From Rhodothermales bacterium (lineage in GTDB: Bacteria; Bacteroidota; Rhodothermia; Rhodothermales; Bin80), in assembly GCA_022821385.1 (NCBI GenBank), contig JAJEDR010000076.1, forward strand, positions 1-64,000: a stretch of DNA of 64,000 nt, read 5' to 3'. The position numbers and the translations under genes are program-made. Below the pieces are notes generated by a model, which searched no databases, had not been told where the DNA came from, and was given only the letters and a program-made list of their open reading frames with translations. Positions 1 through 8,159 of the stretch are shown here, one piece after another. The first letter of the stretch is position 1, and every line of letters begins with the position of its first letter.

Positions 1-612
1 GAGTATGTTAATCTGCGGGAATTCAGGCTTCTCAACCTGCCATATGTCCAGCATCTCCAAGTCGCGTGTTACAGCATAGACCTCGGGCTTGAGGAACGGT
101 GCATACCTTGGCTGCATGAAAACGGAGTCCCCAATTGCGCAGACTCCCTCTATGCCTATGGGGTTGCGAAATTCGGTTGCTGCGCAACCACCTGACTCGT
201 CCATGACTGCCACCAACCCATCACCACCCACAACCATAACTCTCCCGCCGCCTGTAAACCGCGCAAGCCGCAAGGCCCCGTCGGCGTGATCAGGCTGACA
301 GGTACCGATTAAGTATGTCTGAATGTGTTTCCCAGAAGCCGAAAAATGATGCGTGCTCCTTGAGATTCTATCGGTGATCAGCAAGTGTCCTTCCTGGCTC
401 ACATCCAGGAAGCTGACACTTCCGACCACAACTTCAGAGTCCAAGCGAATCGTATCCGGGGAAGCGAATAGGTCACCAAATGGCACAGTTGGCGACTCAA
501 TGGTGTTCCGCAATGGCGAATCAGAGGCGGCGCAGCCGGCTGCCACCAACATCGCAACTGCCAGAATAATCCGCGGACTCAGGTCAGGAAAAATTGGAGC
601 ACTCCACGTCAT
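1..612 (-). CDS. Propeller-type lipoprotein, cut by window edge
   Basis: An uninterrupted frame runs from an ATG at 612 off the left edge, giving the first 204 residues. The N-terminus has a hydrophobic stretch ending in the lipobox LVAAGC (Cys27), so the product should be an envelope lipoprotein. The mature part has short beta-strand blocks of the kind seen in 6-bladed propeller (NHL/TolB-like) proteins, for example GHLLITD, GGGRVMVVGGDGLVAVMD and IGDSVFM. It sits 18 bp downstream of the Cys-rich small protein on the same strand, so the two probably form one transcript. No function can be assigned. The propeller call is by pattern only and the C-terminal half is missing. A second, longer lipoprotein of the same style lies at 53252-54418. 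Confidence 0.6.
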   Translation of the reverse strand, partial: MTWSAPIFPDLSPRIILAVAMLVAAGCAASDSPLRNTIESPTVPFGDLFASPDTIRLDSEVVVGSVSFLDVSQEGHLLITDRISRSTHHFSASGKHIQTYLIGTCQPDHADGALRLARFTGGGRVMVVGGDGLVAVMDESGGCAATEFRNPIGIEGVCAIGDSVFMQPRYAPFLKPEVYAVTRDLEMLDIWQVEKPEFPQINIL

Positions 613-630
613 CGTCGGAGGCCGAAACGG

Positions 631-957
631 TTAATCATCACAGTACATGCACGATCCTCCATCCACACCTGGAGGGCAACATTCAGTATAGGAAATCGTG
701 ATGGGACCGAATTTAAATTTGCACGAGCCTGTGCATTCCACATATTCAGATACGCAGCCGTACATCGCTGAACATTCTGCATTATCCTCTATGACAAGCG
801 CATGTTGGGGAGCTACAGAGCCTTGGGTATGGGGAGTAAGGACGGGTGCGACAAGCGCAGCCACCATGATGGCGCAGAGAATCCCGGCAACGCCAAGCAG
901 CAGGCGTCCCTTCATCGCGCCAGCGCGGTTTAGGAGTGACGTAAAAGTATTTCGCAT
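631..957 (-). CDS. Small secreted Cys-rich protein
   Basis: This 108-residue protein has one hydrophobic segment (about residues 18-42) that fits a signal peptide or membrane anchor. About 50 residues after it hold eight cysteines, including ECC and a C-terminal CMYCDD. An internal Met at residue 15 is an alternative start. The gene is followed after 18 bp by the propeller lipoprotein gene on the same strand. In Bacteroidota, short Cys-rich exported peptides (for example the NVEALA type) are known beside 6-bladed propeller genes. This pair resembles that layout, but I see no NVEALA-like motif, so the link is an analogy. The role is unknown. The cysteines could form disulfides outside the cytoplasm. 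Confidence 0.6.
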   Translation of the reverse strand: MRNTFTSLLNRAGAMKGRLLLGVAGILCAIMVAALVAPVLTPHTQGSVAPQHALVIEDNAECSAMYGCVSEYVECTGSCKFKFGPITISYTECCPPGVDGGSCMYCDD

Positions 958-1646
958 TTCAAATTCTCGTTAAGTGAAAAAAACCGAACCTATTGCATTG
1001 CAAAAGGTCCAAAACCACCGCTTGTACAGTAACGGTTCAAGTCTGGTTTCACAAGTTTAGTTCTTTTTAAGTTATTTATTGGGAATAACTCATTATATTT
1101 CTGTTAAATCATGCTGGTTTGTACCTTTAGGCCAGAGTTTCGCAAAATCACATTCGCTTTTTGTGCGCCAGACTAACTGGTATAAGCCTGACGATCGCGG
1201 ATCTTCGTCATCTACGTTTCTCTTTTGCCATTATTTCTCATGCTTTCAAGCATTTGAGTGTGTCTACTTGGAGGACAGGTATGCGGAGCAATGTCGAAAT
1301 TGGTGTTCTCGCCATATTTGTTGCACGACAAATGAATAGTCGTCCGTGATCTCTAATTGCATATTCCTCGCGAACGGCGACAAAATATCAGTCAGAAGTT
1401 TATTCACCAGTAGGTGAAACTTTCGGTCATAGAAACTGCCTGGTCGTCTTCTGTTCTGCCTGAAGATTTCAAAAGATCTTACTTCAAAGCCTCTGATGAC
1501 GCAAGGTTAAATGGGTGAAACAAGCCCAACCTCAAACGTTTTATTGGGGAATTAGAGTGAATAGTTGAAACATCTTCCACTACATACTTGAGTCACCATT
1601 AAGCGTCAATTTTTGTATCCATTTCATGGGTCGTAGGAGTAGGTAA
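958..1646. other. 689 bp without a recognisable gene
   Basis: Short open frames on the plus strand (around 1079-1349) overlap one another and have no gene-like composition. The end nearest 957 should carry the promoter of the minus-strand Cys-rich gene. On the minus strand a TTG near 1010 and a TAGGTTCG-like element near 990, 17 bp apart, loosely resemble a Bacteroidota -33/-7 promoter, but this is weak. The end nearest 1647 adjoins the TnpB remnant and may hold a decayed transposon end. I could not define inverted repeats. Confidence 0.3.
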
Positions 1647-2170
1647 CTAGAACGCCTCCTGCCGTGTAGCTGCCCCAATCTCGGAGGCCAAGATATTCGC
1701 CGCCGCATTCAGGTCCACAGAATCCGCATGCCCGCAGGACATACGCCTAAATTCACGCAAAGTCCGGCGATTATATGCCGACGTGTCGCCACACCGGCGG
1801 CAGTGCAGATTCGTGTACGCTGCCTCGTGCCGCTCTGCCTCTGTAGTCCAATCAACGTCCCAATACTCCCGCTGCCGCAAACAAAGCTCCGCCCTAACAA
1901 TACATCCGGCTCACATTCCAGCGTCACGCTGCGTACCGGTATCGCCTCGTCTCTGTCCCGGTAGTCATGTGGCGGCCATCCACCGAGATCACCGTTTACA
2001 AGCGCCCATATAGGCTCCTTGCGCAGGTCTACGCCAAACACCTCTTCATCATGCCCAGTCGCCCCCTGCTCACGAGGGACACATTCCATCATGGAATATT
2101 CTGTATCCTCAGCAAAACATTCGCCAAGCCACTCCCCATACTGTCTGCTTGCAACCAGACATTTTCTCAA
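1647..2170 (-). pseudogene. TnpB (IS200/IS605-type) remnant, frameshifted
   Basis: Two overlapping minus-strand frames carry parts of one TnpB. The upstream frame (to 2170) contains VFGVDLRKEPIWAL, which fits the RuvC-I segment around the first catalytic Asp. The downstream frame (1647-1880) contains the C-terminal zinc ribbon and RuvC-III part: a CRRCG knuckle, then FRRMSCGHADSVDLNAAANI. One ribbon ligand appears lost, because FRRMSCGH stands where the family has FRCxxCGH, while the final Asp before LNAA is kept. The frameshift, short length and lost ligand mark it as dead. No TnpA, and no guide RNA or transposon end that I can define, is nearby. Confidence 0.65.
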
Positions 2171-2236
2171 ATTGCCTGCTATTCTTCCTTCCCTCTAAGC
2201 GGTTAGATTATCGCTCTCTCTTACGCCTCAGAAGCA

Positions 2237-3085
2237 CTATCTCCACTTCCGCCCCATGGTCCACAAAATCACTCTGTGTAGTTGATCCGGGCGCAGCTTC
2301 ATGGTCACAGCCCGATCAATGATTTCTGTTACGCGTACCGGATTCTTGGCCGCGGCATCGTATGATTTCGGGGCTTGGACGCCGTATTCCCACAGTCGTT
2401 CATGGACCTCGTCGATTTCATCCTGGGTGGGCTCCTGAGCACGAACGGGAACTACGGTGGGCCTATGTTGCCAGCCAGTAACCGGAAAGTCCAGTGCTGT
2501 CTCCGGAACGCAGTCCGTGCATACATGCATCCGGACAGGAAGTCCGATCGGCATTCGAGGGCGCGGGGCCTTATACATGATGTACCTGCTCCCCTTCCTA
2601 ATCGGATTATTGCAATACAGACACGAGTAGTCTTTCGCAGCATTTACGGGCTTTGCCGCCATTTCCCTCAAATAGCAGACGTGGCATTGGTGACGCTCCA
2701 CGGACAAACGATACAGGTGGTGAATTTCGTGAAATAGATGCGACGGGACGCGGGGCCAGCTCGAATCGTGAGTTGTGGGGACCTCACTGCATTCAGTGCA
2801 AATACCTGCCTTATCGAATTGGTCCATTGGATTAGCCCACGCACTAGATGTCTCGCTCAACCCACCGCCTACTTCCGCCATCGTTTCGTTGTTCCAGCTC
2901 AGATTCCTGTGTGGCTTCGACTTAGAACCAACACTTTCTCTAACCACGGTTATCAACATGCGCCACTTGTCCCCGGTAATATCGGTCCGGGCTTCGCGTT
3001 CCTGCTGCACCCTTCTGGCTGACGAACGAATGGCAGCAATCAACAGCGAAAGTGACTCAAAGCAATTCTTACGCGTTTGCAGCAC
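2237..3085 (-). CDS. Hypothetical protein with zinc-ribbon CxxC pairs
   Basis: This 282-residue protein has no signal peptide or membrane span. It holds four CxxC knuckles: CTEC, CHVC, CLYC and CTDC. The last two are about 35 residues apart with NNPIRKGSRYIMY just after CLYC, a layout like small treble-clef or zinc-ribbon modules common in phage and mobile-element proteins. The C-terminal 70 residues look helical. Internal Met codons offer later starts. It lies between the TnpB remnant and a ParA-like scrap, so it is probably mobile-element cargo. I do not recognise a family, and the zinc-binding call is from Cys spacing only. Confidence 0.5.
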   Translation of the reverse strand: MLQTRKNCFESLSLLIAAIRSSARRVQQEREARTDITGDKWRMLITVVRESVGSKSKPHRNLSWNNETMAEVGGGLSETSSAWANPMDQFDKAGICTECSEVPTTHDSSWPRVPSHLFHEIHHLYRLSVERHQCHVCYLREMAAKPVNAAKDYSCLYCNNPIRKGSRYIMYKAPRPRMPIGLPVRMHVCTDCVPETALDFPVTGWQHRPTVVPVRAQEPTQDEIDEVHERLWEYGVQAPKSYDAAAKNPVRVTEIIDRAVTMKLRPDQLHRVILWTMGRKWR

Positions 3086-3281
3086 ACTCGGGCCACCCGG
3101 CCTGTACTTGCCCGGTACCCGTTGCTAAGCGTAAGCATAGATCCCTCCCTGCATATCTTCTGATCCGCAGAAGTAGCACTCATCGTTTTCCATCATTTAG
3201 CCTCTCCGGGTCGCTTAGTTGACGATGACATTGCTAAGTTGTTTGCATGATCTCAAGGTAGCGAGGTAGTACGTTGTCTTG

Positions 3282-3407
3282 TTATGCGCAGGCGCCCGTC
3301 CTTGGTTTGCGTACACAGAAGGCGGCGTAGGCAAAACGACGCTGGTGCTGTGTTGGGCAGTTGAGGTCCATCGCCAGCATCACGGCCTGACAGCAGTCAT
3401 CGACTGA
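3282..3407 (+). pseudogene. ParA/MinD-like P-loop fragment
   Basis: Translation in the frame of 3330 reads WFAYTEGGVGKTTLVLCWAV and then ends in TAVID before a TGA at 3405. GGVGKTT is the deviant Walker A of ParA-type ATPases, and the distance to a strand ending in V-I-D matches the family (KGGVGKTT, about 20 residues, then vxxID). There is no start codon or gene-sized frame around it. Short open stretches in other frames continue to about 3650, including EELLLRIDPDFGDVRLDDLA. This is best read as a decayed partition-type ATPase from a plasmid or integrated element. Confidence 0.5.
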
Positions 3408-3781
3408 GAGCAATTTCTCTCGAAAAATTGTTGAAGAATTGTTACTTAGAATAGATCCTGATTTTGGCGATGTGCGACTAGATGACCTAGCAAACAAAGT
3501 TCATATCTGGCTTATCGCTTTCTACTAAGAAAATAGAAAAGCCTAAAAAAGAAGCACACTCCGAAGGAGCCCGAATTAAGGAAGGAGGAGATACAGGCTC
3601 GTGCGAGAGCTCTTTGGCGGATAGTGCCAAGGGCTTGATCTAGCAAGAAACAAAATCGCAAGATGGTGCTTAAACGAGATTATGGCTAGGCAAGGCGTGG
3701 TACGGCGAGGTGAGGCAAGGATTAATACATGGCTAGGTGAAGCGAGATAATTGCTTGCCAGAGTTTGTGATTCCAGAATAA

Positions 3782-4270
3782 ATGACCCTGCTTGAGCAAG
3801 CAGAAAGCTGGGCCGTGATCGTCACCGCCGTCGTGGTGCTGGCGGCGTTTGTGATGCGATTGTTTAAGGCGGATGTCACTGGTCTCGCCCCGTCTATCGC
3901 CCGGCTCGGAAAACAACTGGAAAGCACGCAGGACGAACTTGCTGACGTTCGTCAACGCAATTTTGATTTGCACAGCCTGGTGAAGCAGAGACTAGATGCT
4001 GGCAGCGAGAGCCTAACCACACAGATGGACCTTTTGGGGAATCTAGCAGAGATAACCCGAGGCCTAGCTGAGGCGCAGAAAACAAGCACCAAGAGGGCAA
4101 GCAGCACCGAAGGTAGCGTTGAAGCACTGTTTGGCATGGTGAAGCTGCTTTCTGAAAGCGCTAATGGTAGTTTGGAGCTGCACGGTAGGGCCCTCAAGAC
4201 AGATATTGCCTTGGGTGAAAGAATTGTAGAAATAGAAAAGAAGATCGACAGACAATTCCCTGAAGACTGA
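3782..4270 (+). CDS. Membrane-anchored coiled-coil protein, unknown
   Basis: This 162-residue protein has one N-terminal hydrophobic helix (about residues 10-27, VIVTAVVVLAAFVMRLF). A long charged helical region with heptad-like spacing follows (about residues 35-160) and should form a coiled coil on one side of the membrane. There are no enzyme motifs. It starts at an ATG overlapping a TAA and is followed by a hairpin terminator at 4301. It lies in the accessory zone beside the ParA scrap and the ApeA-like gene. Similar short TM/coiled-coil proteins are frequent in phage and mobile regions. I do not recognise a family. Confidence 0.55.
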   Translation: MTLLEQAESWAVIVTAVVVLAAFVMRLFKADVTGLAPSIARLGKQLESTQDELADVRQRNFDLHSLVKQRLDAGSESLTTQMDLLGNLAEITRGLAEAQKTSTKRASSTEGSVEALFGMVKLLSESANGSLELHGRALKTDIALGERIVEIEKKIDRQFPED

Positions 4271-4300
4271 GCCAGCTTGGAGGGCTACCCTGTTCCAAGG

Positions 4301-4331
4301 CTGCGGCAGAGGACGCGCCGCAGTCTTTCTT
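4301..4331 (+). terminator. Hairpin terminator after the coiled-coil gene
   Basis: CTGCGGC (4301-4307) pairs perfectly with GCCGCAG (4317-4323) across a 9-base loop and is followed by TCTTTCTT. It lies 30 bp after the stop of the upstream coding frame, as expected for an intrinsic terminator. Confidence 0.65.
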
Positions 4332-4484
4332 CACGGGTACGGGCGGACGGACATTGATCCGGTGCCAAACCCGTCGACGCCAGTGAGCTCCCCGAGATTA
4401 AGTCGCAGGCAATGAGCTTATATCACCATTGGCAATGAATAGTAGATTGCAGTAATAAGAGGAATGGTTTGCACATCGACAGTG

Positions 4485-6037
4485 TTAATCATCAGCGTTC
4501 TTAGTCATCATCTCACATAACTCACCGTAACTGGTAATGTAGCGCTGGAATGGCGGAAGCGTGCATTCCCCACCTTTCATCTCTTCTTCTGGGTTCCATC
4601 CGCAGTGAATCAGGACAGAGAATAAGAAGATGAATTCAAGTGTGTTTGCATAAAATATAGGTAAGATGGAATCCGTGTCTATGATGTCAGTCTTGTGGAC
4701 ATAGGAGTTTCTGGACCGAACCGCAGCGGCAGCAACTTTTTTTATTTTCTTCATTGTAAGGGGTAAGTATTCACTTATCCTGTCAATATGTGGGTATATT
4801 TTATGATCAAGTAGCGTGATCCGATTTGGAATACTCCCTAGTTGACATAAGAAGTCATTTCGATCTTTAGTTTCTTCGGGAAATTTCTTCTTGATTTGTT
4901 CATTCGCAAAATCTGCTATTTCCTTTTGAGTGATCGTTCATCATTTTTATGACCATCACCAAGTATATTTCCAAACCGTTCGTATGCGACTGTTGCACGT
5001 GTTATCCTGAAAGGGCTGTGAAATGGTTCAGTGAACTGGGAAAGAATTATATCGCACCCTTCCCTCTGGTTCGGGGTTAAGGAAACCCAGTTTTTCAGAC
5101 ATTTCTCAAAATCTTCTCTCGCTGTGACAGGGTTAATGAGTGGACGGGAAGGAATCGAATTATCTTGAACAACGTCTGTGAACAGAGGAGCTTCTTGCAT
5201 GAGAAAATGTGCAGTCGAAATTCCGTAAATGGCATCATTTGTAGCGTCTTTCACCGACAATCTAATGTCACTAGCATACGGCCTCTCACCTGTGATAAGC
5301 CAAAAGAAGCGCGTTATGCACTCTATGGCACTCTCTGCTTTATCTAATGTACATCCTGACCTTGGCTCGATGACTAACTCTATGTCTATATGCGGAAGTG
5401 TGCTAACATCATAGGGCCGTGCGGAGATTCTACCATATTTTTCTGTCTCGCATAAAAACACTTCGTTTGGCAATTTGCAATATTCAACTCTGTTGAAACC
5501 GTCGTCATGGACTGCATCGGTGGGTTCATCCCCTATCTCATTAGCGATGGTCCTGAGAATGTTCAGTCTATTATTGAAACCCGAAGGCCACATTTGACAA
5601 TCAGAAAAGACGGTACGGGAATTAGACATTAAGAATCTGATTCTCACCACGTCGCGGGAGTCAATTCGTGAGCCGACAGACTTGTAGTCGTACAGAATTC
5701 GCTGGCATCGAATATCGTAGGTGGGGAGGAAATTGCTAATGTATTTTGAAATGGTTTGAGTTGAGCCATTCATTATCACTGGGTAGTTGATGCATCTGTC
5801 ATCACTTTGGAGTACTCCATATATTGTGCTGTGAGACAGCTTAGGTATAGGATTGGATTGTTCATTTGGAGAGCGGATGACGCGAAGAAATACTATTTCG
5901 TCATGATTCGGATCGAGTAATAACTTTCCCCAAACTTTCTTGCCTGACGGGAGAGTGAACTCACCCTCAAGCGGGCGGTACTTTGAGAATTGCCATTCCC
6001 TGATTTTCTCAACTATACTGAAGGTCTGACGCATCAC
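4485..6037 (-). pseudogene. ApeA-like HEPN anti-phage protein, one frameshift
   Basis: One frame (4916-6037) gives 373 residues with an N-terminal beta domain (EGEFTLPSGKKVWGKLLLDP, then IYGVLQ) like the ApeA N-terminal domain, and a middle part like its second half (FFWLITGERPY). It stops at TAG 4916. The adjacent frame is open through the same bases and continues as EIADFANEQIKKKF into a segment holding RNSYVH, an R-x4-H HEPN ribonuclease motif, before a final helix pair ending at 4485. Joined by a -1 shift near CAAAAGGAAATAG (about 4915-4930), the product is about 515 residues, the usual ApeA architecture. The DNA is clearly more AT-rich than its neighbours, which suggests recent transfer. 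ApeA proteins act in abortive infection by RNA cleavage. It is either a fresh pseudogene, a phase-variable tract or a sequencing error. Confidence 0.65.
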
Positions 6038-6162
6038 CTGTGATTAAATGGTTCGGGTAAAAAGTAGCATTATTGTCATGATCAACGATGGTAAATATCC
6101 CTATAAGATTAAGTTTCGACTTTCTGCCAAGATAATTATTGGTGAGTCGGCCATTCCAGAGA

Positions 6163-6279
6163 ATGTGTCAACACGTTAGTAATACACATACAGAAGAGAT
6201 GGATGTGCTGGCTCGAATACAGCGTCTAGTTGTTGGCGTGGTGGGGAAGAGGATTGTGTACAAGGGATTGGTGGCGTAA
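6163..6279 (+). CDS. Small ORF coupled to the methyltransferase
   Basis: A 38-codon frame from ATG 6163 (or 26 codons from ATG 6199) ends at TAA 6277-6279, immediately followed by the ATG of the methyltransferase. That arrangement is typical of translational coupling. The shorter form reads MDVLARIQRLVVGVVGKR and is predicted helical and basic. It may be a leader peptide that helps the downstream gene initiate, or a chance frame. No family is recognised. Confidence 0.3.
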   Translation: MCQHVSNTHTEEMDVLARIQRLVVGVVGKRIVYKGLVA

Positions 6280-7101
6280 ATGCATCAACTCAACCGTCGC
6301 ACGCCCACAACAAACGGTGAAGCACTTGACCAGTATTTCACCAAAACTGAAGTGGTGCGCCTTTGTCTGGTCCAGTTGGGCAGTTTGTCCAAATACGACC
6401 TCGTCGTGGAGCCATCCGCGGGCAACGGTGCGTTTCTGGAGGCAATCGAGCATGAGAACAAGATTGGGCTTGACATAGATCCGCAGCACAGATCGGTTAT
6501 CCAGGCTGACTGGTTTGGTTATGAAGTGTCGGACGAGTATGCGCGCGTGCTGGTTGTGGGCAACCCACCGTACGGCCGATACCATAAGTTGTCGACCGCA
6601 TTCATTCGGCGGGCAATGTCCTTTGAGAATGTTTACACCATTGCATTCATACTGCCGAATGTGTACCGCAAGCATACTCGACAACGCATTATCCCGCAGG
6701 ACTGGCGCATTGCATCAATACTAGACCTAGGCCGTGACTGCTTTACGCTAGACGGGGAAGAGCACCATGTACCCGCTAGCTTCTTTGTTCTGGACCGTTC
6801 TAAGGGGCAAGACTTGCGTGTGCGTGCCCCGCTTAAAGTCACAGGCACGAAAGATTTCGACTTTGGAACGGCGAAGGACTTTGATGTATTCGTGTTTGGA
6901 GCCTCGCCGAAGCGTGTAACTACGGATCCTAAACCCAACAACAGGGGGCACTACCTGAAAGCCAAGGTACCAGTCCCAATGTTGGTTGAGCGAATAAGGA
7001 GCGTAGGCTGGAAGGGCAATTCATGCGCAAAAGGAGGCGTGTACTGGTTGACGAAACACGAGTTTGTAGAGCAATACGAGAAGCAGTATAAGCCACACTG
7101 A
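6280..7101 (+). CDS. Class I SAM-dependent DNA methyltransferase (N6-adenine type)
   Basis: This 273-residue protein has the SAM-binding motif I VEPSAGNGAFL (about residues 45-55), an acidic strand GLDIDP (motif II) and the catalytic motif IV NPPYG (about residues 94-98), the signature of amino-methyltransferases acting on adenine. The N-terminal segment (LDQYFTKTEVVRLCL) is common in stand-alone phage and plasmid methyltransferases. No specificity subunit or endonuclease lies beside it, so it is either an orphan methylase of a mobile element or the surviving half of a restriction-modification system. It is transcribed away from the ApeA-like gene, and both sit in the accessory zone, which may be a small eroded defence island. 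The recognition sequence cannot be read from the protein. Confidence 0.8.
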   Translation: MHQLNRRTPTTNGEALDQYFTKTEVVRLCLVQLGSLSKYDLVVEPSAGNGAFLEAIEHENKIGLDIDPQHRSVIQADWFGYEVSDEYARVLVVGNPPYGRYHKLSTAFIRRAMSFENVYTIAFILPNVYRKHTRQRIIPQDWRIASILDLGRDCFTLDGEEHHVPASFFVLDRSKGQDLRVRAPLKVTGTKDFDFGTAKDFDVFVFGASPKRVTTDPKPNNRGHYLKAKVPVPMLVERIRSVGWKGNSCAKGGVYWLTKHEFVEQYEKQYKPH

Positions 7102-7346
7102 GTTGGGCACGCAAATCTCGGATCTGGCAGGTTTTCTAAAAAAGCCCAAAAAGCTGACCGTTCACGTGGCCGATACAGGGGGCCCTCACTGAGAGAAGAC
7201 GACCTCATCCAAAAATGCCGACTACGAGGACTGTCTCCTCGTTTCCCGTCTAGAGACGCTAACGCCAGAAAACATTATCCCCCGGCCGTACCACCCAGGG
7301 TGTTCAGCAATAAACAAAGGTGTCCCTACGCTTCCTGAATAGCCTC

Positions 7347-8021
7347 CTATTCTTGAGCGGTTACCTTCAGGTCGCTGACATGCACATTGAGTGCATGATT
7401 GATTCGTAGGCCGATAACACCATCTGTCATGACCTGATCGCGAGAGGTGCTTGCAACCTCGGTACCATTAACCGAAAAGGTCACTGTTTCACTCCCCACA
7501 TTAACCAGCAAGTCATTCTTGACGGAACCTTCAGTGTCGGGGCCAAAGGTACCTACAGCTTCACTCGCCGTCCAATCTTGAATAATCGACGTTTCCGCAC
7601 CCGTGCGGCGTTTAATCAACGTCTCACCGGAATTGCGAAGAAGAAAATAGTCGTACGAAATGTCGTCTCCCTCCAGATTCTGGCCACCCATAAACACACC
7701 GTACGCCTCAAGACGCTCACCCGGATCAAACAAATGAATGGATGCCTCCAATGTATAGTTACCCTCCGCCATAGCATCTGGATGGTAGAAGATTCCAGCC
7801 GGCCCAGTCGTAATGTGCCAGCCGGGTGTCATGTTCACGAAGAATATATCCACAGAGTCCGCAACTGAACCAATAACAGCTTCTGGATTGGGGCGATCAA
7901 GGCGCACCTTCCAGTTTTCCGGGGTCATCAGGTTCTCGCCGTCGGGTGTGGCAGGATCTATCTGAGCTATTACAGCGAGCGGGAGAAAAAGAAGAATTGT
8001 CGTGAGCAGTATACGTTTCAT
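7347..8021 (-). CDS. Secreted DUF1080/LamG-like beta-sandwich protein
   Basis: This 224-residue protein starts with a signal peptide (hydrophobic to AVIAQ, about residue 20). The rest is predicted all-beta, with pieces typical of concanavalin-like jelly rolls such as the DUF1080 (3-keto-disaccharide hydrolase) group: NYTLEASIHLF, YDYFLLRNSG, NDLLVNVGSETVTFSVNG and GVIGLRINHALNVHVSDL. It probably binds or acts on polysaccharide outside the cytoplasm. I see no obvious catalytic signature, so binding only is possible. It is divergent from miaB across a 138 bp intergenic stretch that should hold both promoters. Confidence 0.6.
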   Translation of the reverse strand: MKRILLTTILLFLPLAVIAQIDPATPDGENLMTPENWKVRLDRPNPEAVIGSVADSVDIFFVNMTPGWHITTGPAGIFYHPDAMAEGNYTLEASIHLFDPGERLEAYGVFMGGQNLEGDDISYDYFLLRNSGETLIKRRTGAETSIIQDWTASEAVGTFGPDTEGSVKNDLLVNVGSETVTFSVNGTEVASTSRDQVMTDGVIGLRINHALNVHVSDLKVTAQE

Positions 8022-8159
8022 GAAAACAAGATTGTGTTTGGATGGGACTCAATTTACGACACCGGAGTCATCTTGGCAAGGTCTTCTCCGAACAATTAGA
8101 GGTATATGTGCGTTTTCTAGGGTTCGCTTGGGCGTATTAATCATCCTGACAACATCGTT

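Noticed and set aside
1020-1060. A tRNA T-arm-like GGTTCAAGTC
   Set aside because: There is no acceptor stem, anticodon arm or D-arm around it.
1647-7101. An intact prophage or conjugative element
   Set aside because: No integrase, portal, terminase, capsid, relaxase or coupling protein was found; only isolated remnants and possible cargo.
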